Assembly: GCF_963576545.1 (NCBI RefSeq)
Contig: NC_083644.1
Coordinates: 22,333,893-22,397,892, forward strand
Origin: Limanda limanda
Taxonomy: Eukaryota > Chordata > Actinopteri > Pleuronectiformes > Pleuronectidae
Reading direction: 5' to 3'
Length of the DNA stretch: 64,000 nucleotides
The notes beneath the pieces were generated by a model, which was given only the letters and a program-made list of their open reading frames with translations, ran no database searches and had not been told where the DNA came from. This document shows positions 13,507 through 27,504 of the stretch, piece after piece (the first letter of the stretch is position 1; each line of letters begins with the position of its first letter). Made by a program: the position numbers and the translations under genes.

Positions 13507-15464
13507 GTAAAATCACATTTGCTTTGTTACAGCAAGAAAGAAAATAAACACTTTCTTAAAATGAAAAAAGAAAAAAAGAGGTGTCCAGAGCTCTCACATG
13601 CTTGTGCAATTGGTGCACAAATTTCAGCAAATCTGTCAAATCAGCTGTTGTCTCGCTGTAGTTTTCTGCATAATTATAATTATGTTTGGATGCTCAGAAA
13701 CAGAGATGTTTGGAAACAGTAACATAGACACTCAACCTCTTGCTGATTGAGTCTTTTCTGTCACAACGTATAGCCTTCTGAATATTCTGTGTGTGTATAA
13801 CACAACATATATAATCAATTACAGGCGTTCTGTTGCCTATGCTGACAGCTTTTGTGCAGTTAAACTATTTACAATGACACAACTGTTTATATGTGAGTAG
13901 ACAAGCTATTATTCGAGTAATGGCTCTCGCACGTGCATGCCCAGTGTACATTAGTGGTCACATGATATAAGTTATCAGGCGTGTTTGTAAGGACGTTTTG
14001 GTCAGAAAATACACTTTTCTAGTCCTAGCTCTAAGAAAGAGATGGTGTAGGCAGGGCAATTACTGTTAAAGAGTCAACGGTCAGAGGTCAAACCTGACCT
14101 TGGTATAATCCTTTCAGTGGTTACATGAGACGCTTCTACCATACATTCCTCAGAGAGTTCGGCCGTGAGAACTAATTTATCTCAAGAATAGGATCTGTCT
14201 ACATGTTGCATGCCAACAATTACAATACCAAAACTCAATTGCACAAAGTCTATAAAACAATCTATAACCCCAAAATCCTTTACTGTGATTCATGTACCAG
14301 CCAGTGTGACATACAGCGTTCCTTAAAGCTGCAGCAGACGTCTTTACTTCTGCTTCTGATTAGAGAGCATGAGGCCCAGCAGCTATAATCTCAGCTCCTC
14401 TGTGTCTGTGCCCGCCTGTCTGTCTGCCTGGGACTGTGTGGAGGAGGTTAGCACATGAATGGATAAGAGGGATACTAGCGGGGACTTTGTTTAGGGAGCC
14501 TCCGTTGTATCTGCTGTGAGACTGAGACTTTAACGAACATTAAAGAGGCTAAAGAAACATTAAAGATGTAGATCTATGTCCCGGCCTGCTGGTTTACAGG
14601 CTCTGCTGAAGACAGAGGACTATTTTAAGCATGGGTAGAAAAAGCATCTCAGCTTTGTTAGGGCGACGGAGCCAATTATGGAGATGTTAAAAAAAAGAAA
14701 AAATCAACCACAGTAAAACCAAACCATATCCTGTGATTTATAAGAGCACAGATACAGCCATGATCTTCCACTGCCACTTCCAGGGATCAACGGCTAAACC
14801 AACAGCCAGTGAGAGGCATTTGGGGTTGCTGGCAGTGGGCCAGGGCCCATAGAGAGGGGTCCCATTATAAAGCCAGATCCTCCTATTACACAGACTCCAC
14901 GACAAAGACTGCGACCCAAGAATCCCACAGACACACAGAATACTGTGAGATTCTGTCAGTGTGCCACTCTTTTTACGATTTCACTCTTGTATAACACATT
15001 TCTGTGTAATTGCAGATACAATCCAAACACACAGGCTCATAAATGACATTGAGAAAACATTTCACAGGGGATTTTCCATGTTTCTCGGAGAATATGAAGG
15101 ATTGTGATCCTGTTGCATGTGGAAAATGTGAGATTTTGTTTGTTTCAGCTGTTTTCTGTGAGTCTCGGGCAAATCATCAGAGCGACTCTGTAAACGCTGC
15201 CCTGTGATGTGTCTGTTTACTGTTTAGTCTGCACCATTCGGCTACGCAGGGCCGGGCCTGTGCCCTGTCTACTACTGTGCCTCCGTGTGGGGAGGCAATC
15301 AGTGTGTGTGTATACTGTATGTGCTTTAAAGTGTGTAAGTGTGTCCCAGCACCTTCATAAATCACACAGCGGAGCTCCTCTGGACGTCTGGCTGACACAT
15401 CAAAAGGCTGGATATCCAATCAAGACGCGGGCTTATCCACCTACAGCAGGAAAGCAGGCGTGCG
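13507..15464. other. non-coding stretch, nothing recognised
   Basis: Open frames here (98, 61 and 61 codons) lack protein-like features. There is no repeat family I can name. Confidence 0.45.
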
Positions 15465-15482
15465 CACACACACACACACACA

Positions 15483-15528
<46 letters not shown>
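15465..15528. repeat. (CA)n microsatellite
   Basis: CA dinucleotides interrupted by a CTCTCTCT segment at about 15483-15490. Confidence 0.95.
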
Positions 15529-15529
<1 letters not shown>

Positions 15530-16136
15530 ACGTAATCCCTATTATGTCAATGGCCGTCACGGTCACACATTTGTCTTGTCAGAGAAAGAGGCAGGATGAC
15601 ACACAGAGGGGATTCGATTGCTAATCTGTTCATAGGGATGCAGTGAGAGGATTTGGATGTCAGCAAAGGTCACATTGAGGTGAAAGTCATTGTGCCCTGA
15701 CTGAACTACCACTGAACATAGTTACACTTTATTGAAGTCAGAAGATGGATTTGGAACAGAACAACAATAGTGGAAACTCATCTTTTACAAATATATGACA
15801 AACAGTTTTAATTGTCCCTGTTTGAACAACACATAATGTCAGATAAAAGTGACAAACAGCAGTGTTGTCAGATCAGAACCACACAAACACACGTCTTGAT
15901 GGCTTCAGGACAATACATTGACTTGCATTAGTTTCCTGGAGACTTACTATGACCTCATCAATCGTCACTACTTGCTGAACCCAAACCCTTATCCTAACTT
16001 AACATAACCTTGACCTGAATCTGATTTTAACCCAATTTTAACTTTAACATGTCGTCCCATTAAAGCGCAATGATTTACGTTTTGGGAATTTAATGTGTCT
16101 GTGTTTTAGGTCCCTACAACATGAGTAATACCTGGA

Positions 16137-16137
<1 letters not shown>

Positions 16138-16213
<76 letters not shown>
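16138..16213. repeat. (CA)n microsatellite
   Basis: A pure CA run of about 76 bases. Poly-Cys/Val and poly-His/Thr open frames across it are artefacts. Confidence 0.95.
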
Positions 16214-16215
<2 letters not shown>

Positions 16216-17689
16216 CTCAGGGCAAATGAGGCAGCATTCAAAGACCACAACACTCTTAACTCCTCGAGAGGCAGATGCACTCGAGACCGTTCTTAAGACG
16301 TTCGAGATGTGTCTCTTCAAAAGAGACAAAAGTACGAGAGCGGTCATTATGCTAAGTTATCATTCTCAGGATCAACAAAGTACTGTAGCAATACAACACA
16401 CAGTAAGAGGATAATTAGATACACCACCCAGCAGTGGGCAGGAGGGAGAAGAGAAGAGGGGAAGGTTTAGACCATTTCATATTTTTTTAGTTTCTCCATT
16501 TCCGGCTCTTCTTTGTGAAAGCAGGTGCAATTTCTGGAATTTTTATAATATGAACTTTTTAATCAGCTGATGCTTTAAAAAGCACTCATCCCAATCCCTG
16601 TTTATCTGTTAGGAGCTCATCTCTGCTCCCATGAGACTTTGCTCCACATGAAAAGGCAAACACTGCCCTCTATCTCTTTCATGTGGAAACACAGGAACAA
16701 GAAGCATCTTCATTTGCTGGATCTAAAAACTATGTGTTCCTCCCAAACTGTTGCCTGTGGCCTGAGAAGAGCAGCAATCACGCATTTGGCCTTGGATCAT
16801 AGTATATTTGTGTTGTAACAGAGTTTAGCATGGCATGTCCGCCTCACTTGTTTACAGCTGAGGAACTCGGGCTGCTGCACTTTGGTTGATTCAGTGAGGA
16901 GTGAGGTCACTGAGTCGTTAAATTGTTTCTTTGAGGGAACCAATAGAATTTCATCTAGCAGGCCAATGACAATGTGATGTCTTTTTTTAACCTGGGGTGT
17001 ACCTTGGGGGCCCTTCATTCACAGAGTGCCGTTAAGAAAACAGCCATTGTGACACTATCAGGCCGATCTGCGAGTCAGCACAGTATTGCTTTTTTTCACT
17101 CCGATTTAATAGTGAGGTTTTTGTTAGCAAAACAAACCGAGTTCTTCTGGAAACAAAACATTTGACATGTCCACGAGGCAAATGAGAGGAATGGTATTAG
17201 AGCCAGGATATGACTGAGGATGTTGTTATGTTGCTTAAAGTTAAAAATAAAGATAGAATAAGTTATAGTTTTTCCCTGATAATGATAATTTAGAAACATC
17301 TTCCTTGACTCAGTATTAATTATAACATTATGTTCAAGCAAAGGTAAGTGAAATTATAATCATATCACATTATGTGTAATTACATTTTTTTTTTACCGTT
17401 TTCGATTTGACAGGTCTAATGATCCAAAGAAGTATTCACACCTTATACCAATATACAGTTATGAGCCAGAAACCGTGAACAGTGACACTTTCATAAAGAC
17501 ATTTATGGATTATTTGATATTAGCAAGTTTATGGATCATACTATTTTTAAAACAATAATAAAATTCCACATATTCAGTTCACTGTATAAAACCTTGTGGT
17601 TACATAAAAATCTCTAACTGGAGTTTTGCTGTATTCCATTTTTCCATTTCTACCTCTTTCAACACTTTACTACATTATTACAGAGAAAT
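16214..17689. other. non-coding stretch, nothing recognised
   Basis: No supported gene. Frames at 16797-17018, 16974-17165 and 17096-17341 overlap on opposite strands and look random. Confidence 0.45.
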
Positions 17690-17870
17690 ATTTTACTCAA
17701 AACAGGTCAATCTGAGAAGGGCTAATTTAGACAGGGTAGCAAGGGTGCTGTTTTAAATGATCCTTGTGGTATTTTGACCAAAATATGTCACAGACATTTC
17801 ATTAAGACCCCAAGGAACCATATCAACTGTGGTAAAATGGGCATAATATGTCTCCTTTAAGTACTTTTAC
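17690..17870. repeat. possible interspersed repeat
   Basis: The block CCTTGTGGTATTTTGACC, ATTAAGACCCCAAGGAACC and GGGCATAATATG..CTCCTTTAA matches wording I recall from a common teleost non-autonomous DNA element. Ends were not resolved and no TIR was found. Confidence 0.35.
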
Positions 17871-19210
17871 ATTGTGGCCCTGGTTCTCTAGACAGCTTCT
17901 CCCATGACTGGTTTCTAATGAGTCAAACTCTACATAACACTGTATTCATTTCAGACTTGACAGCACATCATGTCACAGATCCCACTTCAGGCTCCCTGGT
18001 TTCTATAGTAACACAGTGCAGCTGTGGTGGCTAGGTGACCTATTCCAGTGGATGGGGACCAGGTACAAATAACAGGGTCCTCTGTGGGAATTTGATCGGC
18101 CGGACCTGTCACTCGCTGCTGTGAGATTAAAACCATCACTCTCACAGAAGAACTTCTCTCCGGCTGCTGATGACTCCGCTAGAGACATTTTCTGTCAGTA
18201 AAGTTTTTCAGATTCTAAAATATAACCTCAAGCTCTGTAGGTGGAGATCCAGGGATTAACATGTAACGTTTCTTACAGTGAAACACATCCGCGGCACCAG
18301 CTCCTCTGTGTGCTGGAGCCGTGTGGGAGGTCAGCGCAGTAACATGACTCCACCTCCACCCTGTGTGCTGGGTGGAGGTGGAGTAAGGGACTTTAATGGA
18401 CACATGCTGGGGAATTTGACATGGTTTGTTGAAGGGCTGACATGATTCCCAAACATTGCATTTCCTGCCTGCGCTCAGCCGCTGTTAATTCATAGAAACC
18501 TCTAATCTTTTTGATCCTCTTGTTTTCACTTTCTTTTAACCATCGCTTCCTTTCCAGACTTCCGTAATATATGCGTTGTCTGTTAAAATTGACGTTTCTT
18601 TCTCTCTTTTTTCAGCCTATTCTTTTCACCCAAACTTGCCTCATCATCTACGATCAATTAGGTGTCGCTGACGCTCAGTCCATGCCTCGTCCTCTGTCTC
18701 CTGATTTAGTAAACAAACCGGTTCTCTAGCCTCTATAGGTTAGGGGTTAAAGGTCAGGGGCACTGGTCTGTTGGTATGACCTCCTGTAAACACTCTATGA
18801 ATCATTCAGTACCCTGACCATCTGCCGGATTCATCCCGACACAACTTATATAATGTGGGTACATGCAAACAAATATCACAGTCCACTGCTCAAAATACGA
18901 ACGATTCTTATATTTAAATAGCTCTGAGCCCTTTGTTGTGTCAGCCGCAGTGGTTTCTGGTTTGTGTGTGAGCTCCATGTTGCCGCTCGTGTCCGCAGGA
19001 TTCATGTTCTGCATTCCAAACATGCAGTGTTTTACGACTGTTGGTGTTGGTGGTGGGAAAAAGCCCCAAATCCAGGCTCTGTCTGCTGAAGTCATTAGGT
19101 TTTTTTGATGGACAGCCTCTGAAATGTTTTACTGTTAAAGGCCTGGTGCCCAGGAACTCCCGCCCTCTCCCATGTGGCCCCCCGCAGCCAGAACTCAAAC
19201 AAAGTGTGTA
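17871..19210. other. non-coding stretch, nothing recognised
   Basis: Open frames at 18802-19108 overlap on both strands without coding features. Confidence 0.45.
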
Positions 19211-19211
19211 T

Positions 19212-19238
<27 letters not shown>
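19211..19238. repeat. short (CA)n microsatellite
   Basis: About 13 CA units preceded by GTGTGTATA. Confidence 0.9.
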
Positions 19239-19242
<4 letters not shown>

Positions 19243-20308
19243 CTGCAGCTGCACGGACAAAAACCCTAATCTAACACACTCTACACATCCATTCTTCACA
19301 TTGCATAAGCTGACACAGAACGCACCTCGACTTGAACCATAACGCATCAGGCATCTCGGCACACACACATGGCACACGTATGCCTCATATGATCTCAATA
19401 ATACATTTTACAGTTGTCAGCGCCCCACAATCTGAAAGCCCTGTCGCCCCCTGATTTTTACAGCATCTCTGAGCTGTTGACCAGAGCACGAAGCCCAGAC
19501 CCCTGGTCTACCCCGCTGTTTCCCAAGGGCCAGAATTGGGGGGGGCTTGTGGACACAGAGGTCGTCCCCCTGACAAGAGAAAATGAATGGTGTGCTCATC
19601 CGCTCACTGACCAGCGTGAAAATCCATCATTGCGGCCTTTTACAGAGGTGTTTGCTCATTTGTAATCCTTTAGCCACAGGAGGAAAAATGGTAGGGGGGG
19701 TGTGTGACCACACTAACATAGTGAGTAAACATTGAACACATACATATGCATGTCTACCTACAAACACTATGTGGTCTGTGTAAAAGCTTCAAAGTAGACA
19801 TGACTCTTGCATAATGTTGACAGCCAGCAAAGGAGACCAGAAACAACCCAACACGCTTAATTGACCCGCCACTATCAAAGCATCTGACAGTGATGCATAC
19901 CTGACTGGCAGTGTTTTTCATTAGCACAACAGATTCCCTTCCTAAGTAAATGCCAAAGCATTTAGTCAAACACGATGTAGCAGTTTGAGGTTGGATCTGA
20001 GGGGACTGCTGATGTGTAGGAATGTGATCAGTAATGAGCAATAGAGAAATCCCAATGAGGACAAATGAAGATGAATGCAATGTGAAACCACAGGACCGGA
20101 GCAGCTTTAAATGCAACACACCGCTGCATCAAAACAGTCACACTCGCTTATTCTCTCTGGACTGTTTATTCCCCTCAGCCTCCGGAGAAGACCTGGTCTT
20201 AGAGGCATTTTTGTGAGGGGTGTCATGGCGGGGGCTCTGGTGGTCATGATGCTAAACAGACTCCAGATGTGGAAGGAGAGCAGAGGACGAGAGTGCAAGA
20301 GGCCTGAC
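19239..20308. other. non-coding stretch, nothing recognised
   Basis: No gene supported. The 121-codon minus frame at 19754-20119 has no recognisable domain. Confidence 0.4.
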
Positions 20309-20315
20309 AGAGAGA

Positions 20316-20366
<51 letters not shown>
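20309..20366. repeat. (GA)n microsatellite
   Basis: About 58 bases of GA units with ACAGAG interruptions. The 175-codon plus frame at 20111-20638 passes through it as an Arg/Glu run and is not credible as a gene. Confidence 0.95.
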
Positions 20367-20367
<1 letters not shown>

Positions 20368-21110
20368 ACGAAAGCAAGAGACGCTGCTGGCCCCCGAGGA
20401 CCCCACAGGGGACCTGACTAACCACTGGGTCACATCCGTCTCCTTCTTTCAACATAGACTCATTCCTCTCTTTCCTCCTCTCCCTTCACAACACTATGGA
20501 ATATGTCAACGTCCTTCCTGGCAGCCCTCCTCACATCTAACCCCTGCTCCCTTATCAATATCTGCTAAATTTACTATTTCCGTTGCCAATTCGGTCCTAA
20601 TCTGCTCCTTTATCCCGTGTGCCGCCGCATCTTCCTGAACCCCCCCTCTCTGTTTGTGGCCCCTCTTGAACATAGCCTACTTCTTCACACTGATCTCTCT
20701 GTCTGTGCATCACAGAGGAATATATTTACTGGAAACATGAATGCAAATGAATGCAGGACTCAGTTTATTCTTGCTCAAAGAGCTGGCTTGTTTTCCTGTC
20801 AGCCTCATGAAGCAGATGAGGAGGAATCTGCGGTTTCCGTCAGGCGTCTCCTAAAAACACACGTACAAATGATCCTGTATTTCTGCTGTGTTTGTGTCAG
20901 AGCTCTCAACTAATTCAGTTTGCACGGACAGAAATCAAATCAGTCAAAGTGATTTATTTATATGAGCATCTTGCATTTGTATATTTGTGTAAAAGTGAGT
21001 TATATATTGTAAGATCGACTGCTGCCATTCCAGGAATACATGGAATTTTTCCATTACAAGGGATTTATCTTGATTATCAGGGGATTGAATAAGGACACTC
21101 ATATGCACAC

Positions 21111-21811
<701 letters not shown>

Positions 21812-21900
21812 TAAAGGTTCAGTGTGCAGAATTTAGTGGTGAGGATGCATGTTGCAGCTGAATAGATCCCTGTCACCTAAATCTACAAACTGACCCTTTA
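21812..21900. mobile_element. 89-bp MITE with 15-bp terminal inverted repeats
   Basis: Left end TAAAGGTTCAGTGTG (21812-21826) and the reverse complement of the right end (21886-21900), TAAAGGGTCAGTTTG, agree at 13 of 15 positions. The internal wording (AGAATTTAGTGGTGAGG) matches a teleost interspersed repeat I recall. It encodes nothing and would need a transposase in trans. No clean target duplication was seen, so the superfamily is open. Confidence 0.6.
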
Positions 21901-22670
21901 ACTAATGCACCAGAACATGTTTTTATTTCACAATTAAAACTATAACAATTTTTATTCTATTGAAAAGTTTGAGCAGTCTTATTATTTTATAAATATTACA
22001 CCTATTATATTGCCTTATAAATAAATTTTGACTGTTCTGGTAGAGTTGTAAGCGGTTGACCTGCGGAAGTTTAAGCTTGGAGATGCATGAGATTGCAAAC
22101 CCCCCCCTAAGAAATTCAGGTCAGCAGTGTGTGAATATGTTGATCGCCTCAGTGTGTATATGTGCATGCACACAGTATAGTTTACTGGATGTGATTGACA
22201 CCAGCATTCATACATGGAACCGCTCATAACATTCCCTGTCTCATGACCCGCAGAGTGGAGCTGGAATGTGCCTGATTGAACACATCTTCCCTCCTGAATC
22301 CCTGATTACTGAGCTGACCCTGATTCTGACAAAGTCATGCAGGTCCATTGTGACGAAAGGACTTCAATCAGAGCGGTGAGCCAGAGCTGTAATGACTTCC
22401 ATCACACGGGAAAAATTGGACCAAACCGAGGTGTGTTTGACTCTGTGACATGTGGAAATACATAAGGTGGCACAGACATTCAGGCAGATATGCATGGACT
22501 AGCACACACACACACACACTCACAAGTTTGTTCAAGCCCGTTTGCAAGCAGCTCACGTTCGCTCTGCTCTGCCTCTTCATTTCTCTTATCAACTCAGCCA
22601 TAGAAGCAGCATGGCAAGAAAGAGATGCTACGAACTAAAGGCTCGGGTGTGTTTTTCATTTCCTCCGCAG
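21901..22670. other. non-coding stretch ending in a splice-acceptor-like tract
   Basis: Contains a short CA run at about 22504-22522. It ends with GTTTTTCATTTCCTCCGCAG, a good acceptor for the candidate exon that follows. Confidence 0.4.
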
Positions 22671-22746
22671 CGCTCACACCAATCCAATTATTCCCGAGGG
22701 CTACAGATACATCAACCCCCTGCAGAACATCCTCAAAATGAAGGGA
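22671..22746 (+). CDS. candidate terminal coding exon, gene unknown
   Basis: Seen: a pyrimidine tract and CAG at 22661-22670, then a frame beginning with GCT at 22672 (one base completing a codon from the previous exon) and ending in TAA at 22744-22746. The 24 residues read AHTNPIIPEGYRYIN then PLQNILKMKG, compact and protein-like. 17 of 25 codons, counting the stop, end in G or C. The alternative frame through the same bases has only about a third. These are the properties of a true last exon. Against it: all three frames are open here, no upstream exon was located, and the first clear AATAAA is near 23575. I do not recognise the C-terminus. Confidence 0.35.
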
Positions 22747-24384
22747 TAAAGCTTCCATCAGCAACAAAAAAACGTTTTAAAGTTGCACTTTCAACAGAGC
22801 CATTCAGTGGAGCCACTCAATGACCGGATAATTAGAGTCAGTGAATGCAATCAGACCTTTCACCACTCAAATGGATAAAAGAGTTTATTCCAGAATTTTA
22901 GCTTCAGATTATTTAACTTTGTTTCAACCTGTGAAACGTTCCACTATAAATACTTGAACCACTGCTCTACCACAACATGAGGACTGCTTATAAAGGCCAA
23001 CCCTTCCTTTGATAAATAATCCTCATTGACAAAAGTCACCAGTCAGCTGAGCGGCAGTGTGCTGGTGGCCAGACGGGAATGTTTATGGTCATGGTAAACT
23101 GTTGATGGTCATGTATGCAAGCATCAAAAGATACCAAGGCTCGCCAGGGGAACTTTGTGTTGCTGCAAAGCTCCAGTCCAGATGTTCGCAGAGAGGGAGG
23201 AGGTGGAAAGACAAATATTAGTCTAGTGGAAAGCTCAGAGGATCAGGCTCTGGGTTCAAAAACATCAGCAAGGAATAGACAGAACACAAATAATTTGGTG
23301 AAAGGGGAGAAGAAAGTGATTGAAAAAGAAACCTGCTTGGAGCATCTTAGTTACCTGTTGATTCTTTGTTCAAACTGTAAAAAAACAAAAAACAAAAAAT
23401 CTTGACATGGGTTTATACAGAGAAAAAAAGAAAAATGTTTCCTAGCAAAAATCTTTTTTCTATTTACGCAGACGGACTACAAATGACGTAGCCTGTTTAT
23501 AAAGGATAATTAGTGCTGGGAAAAACAAGGTCAGACGCTGAGAGAACATCTTTATTTTAATCAACCTCATGGAAAAAATAAATGTCTCGGATCACTTCCC
23601 TGAGGATATGTCAAAAAGAGGAATTATAGAGGTCTGCAGGTATATGGACCATGAACCCTTCTTTAGAGTATAAAGTCGTTAAAATGAAAAATGAGGGTGT
23701 GGCAGGGAAAGAACATATATGTATATGCATGTGTGTATGTGTTTATCTACATGGAAATTCATGTGTCCTGGTGTGAGGTTGAGATATGCGGTCGGCCCAG
23801 TTCAGCCGCCCTTGACTCCACATATGAAATCAGCATGTTATTTCTGCTGCTGCCGCAGATTTTCTCCTTCCATGTCAAGGTCACGCTGGTCAGAGAGTTT
23901 TGAAGTTCAGAGGCCACCTCAAAAAAACCCACTCTGGTCATCTCCACTCACCAGTGCACACCGACCCAGCGGACCACCTTAACAAGTCGCTCTGTGTCTC
24001 TGGGGCCCCGTCGATACCCGGGCTCTGGGTGTTAAGTGACACTGGATTGAATTAGAAAATAAAATGGACAGGCTGTAGCAGGGTAATTTGCCACGTCAGG
24101 GCAAATCAAATTATCCCTGAGGTGCAGATGGCAGTGTATCCATTACTACAGCTGAACTGGTGAGGCGCAGGCTTTTGTTATCCTTAGTATGCCTGTCTAC
24201 TTCTCTTTGGTTTGTGTAGGAGGCAGCATGTTAGACACTGGTGATATAACAATCACCGACTGATGAAACACAACACCCACGATGAGGTATTAAAGACATT
24301 GAACGAAGGCGAGACAGATTTTCTCCATTGTTCTGTGTTTCTAGGAATCAGAGAAACAATTGTCTGCAGCCATGCTTGCATAAC

Positions 24385-24388
<4 letters not shown>
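22747..24388. other. non-coding stretch; enhancer-like patch near 24020-24170
   Basis: If the candidate exon is real, the first part would be 3' UTR. AATAAA occurs at about 23576. The patch at 24020-24170 (TTGAATTAGAAAATAAAATGG, GGTAATTTGCC, CAAATTATCCC) looks like conserved regulatory DNA by composition only. Confidence 0.3.

Positions 24389-24437
<49 letters not shown>
24389..24437. repeat. (GT)n microsatellite
   Basis: A pure GT run of about 49 bases. Confidence 0.95.
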
Positions 24438-24441
<4 letters not shown>

Positions 24442-26828
24442 ATCTATATGTTCTTGTGCACAATTTCAGTTTGTCCTTGAGTAAACCTAAGTGGTTCAGA
24501 ATATCCGATATACACAAACAAAACCTTTTTTTCTCGAATGGATGAGTTGTAAAAGTGGATGTATTGAAATCATGATGTACATGAAGAATTTGACTTAAAC
24601 GTCAACTGAAGCATCCAATGTTCAGGGAGCAGGTCTCTGTGGTCTGATGGGGGAACACAGGTCAATGAATAAAAACAGTGAAACAAATAGAAATGCCATA
24701 TTGTCATGATTTATTGTTTTCCACGGGTTTGCAATGGTTAGAATTTCATATACATTTGAATTTTCTTTATCTGTTTTTTACTGATTCTTTTAATATTTGC
24801 ACTTCAAGCTAAATGCTAATTTCGGTGTGCTGAAATGCTCAGAATGTTAGCATGCTGATGTTCAAATGGCATAACCGTGTTTAACGTCTTAGCCTTGCGC
24901 AGAAGTGGCATGTAGAGAAGTAGCGAGCAGCTGAAGCTGTAACGCAGAAAATGAACAAAACATCTGAGTATAAGCACACCGCCGTTTGAGCAAATCTAAG
25001 CACCAGCAGGGGCTAATGGAGAGTGGGGGGTTTTGAGTTTAAGCATTCCAAAATCTGAAGGTGAAATTAATAAGTCCTGCTATCAAACGGAAAGAGCATC
25101 TTTTGAATAAAGAAGGGAAAAAAACAAACATGTTAACCATTTTAGTTTTTCATCTTGACAAATGCTAATTGGTGTAAAGGTTGAGGCTGGTTGAAAGTGA
25201 TGGTTTTGCAGGTAAATGTCAGGAAATAAAGTAAATCAATTACAAAACCTTCGTATAGTATTTGATGCCTGTTTCCCTTCATGTTTTTTGCTTTTGCTTT
25301 GTCTTGTTGTTGAGATACCTCTATGTGGAACAAAGTCATGAGCCAGGCTGCTAGCATAGCTAAACATATTTTTATTACAACTGTTTCAGTTAGCAAAATA
25401 TATGTCAGGAAAGAGTCAAAGCAAAATGTTGGTATAGCAAATTCTTTTTTTGTGCCCTCTTCGACAAATGATACCTCAGCCTTTCGCCCTTCCCCTTGCA
25501 AAAATATTTAGGTTCCCCTGATATATCTAATGAAAGAGTTTAGAAGGTTCCCTCCGAGCTTCACCTCAGAGGAAGGATGTAAACTGTTTCCCAGCGCAAG
25601 GACAGAGAGGAAGCAAGGCGTAAAGAGAGATTGAATGACTATGTACACCTTTTCTAAATATTTGGGACATCTGCAGATTCGGAGTGACCTTTTCTGTCTT
25701 GAGAAAGATTAACAGTTTCCTGTGATGCATACTCTGCCTTACCTCTCTAATAAACAGTATCATATTTGCTATCATTATCTATTTACTGTGCATCAGCCCT
25801 CAAATACTATAATAATTTTATTTTTTATTTTGTATTCTTTCACACTGTTGAAGGAATTAAATAATGCACGTCAGAGATACTAAACCAGTCAAATAGGAGG
25901 ATGAGATCTGGCTGTCTGTTTTCTGTCTTCAGATCAGCATGTGGCGGATGTTTCAAACCAGCGGAGAATATATCACAGAACTTGTAAAATCCAATGTTTC
26001 CTGCTCCGCTCATGCACACGTGTCTGGCTCCATCCCTCTGGTGAGTCTTACGTAAGTGGCATCACTGAATTAATATTTAAGGTTTGTTTTGGGGATGGCA
26101 CGCCTTGTTTTCTTGATGCTTGGCCTTCTCATATGATGATATTTCAATTGAGCTGTTACATCATCTGAATCATGGCCACAGCTGAGATAAAAGAGCCCTG
26201 TGAGCCATTAGTGCAGGAAGCGTGCTGCAGTATGGTCCATGTGATATGCATTAGGAGCTAACTGGGATGGCTGGCTCATTAATATCAATGTTCTCTTCGA
26301 TGTGTTTCCAATAACAGCGAGATTGACTGAACATTAATCCAGTGAATATTTATCACAGGTGGATTTGTGCACTCACCTGACCAATGCAGAAAGTCTACAT
26401 GAGTATTAAACGTCTGATACGTCTGATGTCTTTTTAAATCTCTGCACTACTTCCAACTCTGCGCTCCTTCATGCATAGATGCAAGGGAGTGAGATGTAAG
26501 TCTGTTCCTTTGTTGTTACAATGCAATACTCAAAAGCAAAGGAGTGATAACCACTAATTCTTCACAGTTTGAGACAGTAGATGTTCAGGTCGACATGTCT
26601 GTTGACTGTCATCACATATGTTGGTTGATGCTGTGTGTCCATCAGCAGATCTTTTAGTTTCCTGTACATAAACACCGGTATGGGCCAGTTACAGCATGGT
26701 AGTAAGCACTGCAACAGATTACAAGTCGGAGTTCGTACTTTATATTAAAGTTACTAAAGGATGATGGAGGTTACATTATCTTTGTCTCTGTTGCATTGAA
26801 TGGATTGACCAGGTGTTGGAATATATGG
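24438..26828. other. non-coding stretch
   Basis: The minus frame of 119 codons at 25142-25501 and overlapping frames show no domain. A patch at about 26170-26370 (GGAGCTAACTGGG, GGCTCATTAATATC, AACATTAATCC) resembles conserved regulatory sequence. Nothing firmer. Confidence 0.35.
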
Positions 26829-26863
26829 AAAAATGTGTTCCTGACTGGGAAGATTTACATGAA
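26829..26863. repeat. dispersed repeat segment, copy A (partner at 40612-40646)
   Basis: This 35-base segment, with core TGTTCCTGACTGGGAAGATT, aligns without gaps to 40612-40646, core TGTTCCCGACCGGGAGGATT, at 30 of 35 positions. Upstream similarity (ACCAGG..TGT) continues with an indel. So a member of an unnamed interspersed family occurs twice here. Confidence 0.6.
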
Positions 26864-27504
26864 GACCAGCACAAGGTAGAAGAACGATTTGGAAAGTCGG
26901 CAACCTTTTCATAACATGAGTTAGTGACGTCATCACCAACAAACCAACTAACATTTTTACAATCAGCTCTTATGCTCCAACATCAAAGCACATGGAAGAG
27001 AGATGGATTGCGAACATTTTCCTTTAAGAATTCAATGAGCAATGATTGGATTTGGTTCAGACTTGGATTTGGAGGACCAACTTCACTGTGACTGGTGCTA
27101 ACATTAAGCTTGTTGTTTATATAGTCAGTAAATACATTGCCTGTTAAACCACCACAGTTTTTATAAAATGTCCAGTTGTTCAACAAGTTTTAATGGTGCA
27201 AAGTTAAATAACCCAAGACAAGGTTTAAGTCATCAACATGATATATCATGGCACATCTTTCAGGGTTTAAGAAACAGGTGAATAACAGCTTTCCTGCAGT
27301 TTGAGAGTCAAAACTTCCTACTGATTACCTAACCTGTCTGTACAGAGGCAGTTCAGTCCTTAACAGCAGGAAGTGGTTGTGAATTACTGTCATATTGCTG
27401 AGAAAGGGACAAGGAACAAAAGAGGACAGACTTGGTCAGAGGTTGGTCATTTAAAGATCAAAGATAGTAGAGGAAAAGAACCAGATGGAGGCTTCAGGGC
27501 CAAA
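26864..27504. other. non-coding stretch, probably repeat-derived
   Basis: Flanks the repeat segment and precedes a transposase-like motif. No boundaries found. Confidence 0.35.

Noticed and set aside
20111..20638. 175-codon plus frame
   Set aside because: Kept open by the GA microsatellite (Arg/Glu run); no domain and no support on either side.
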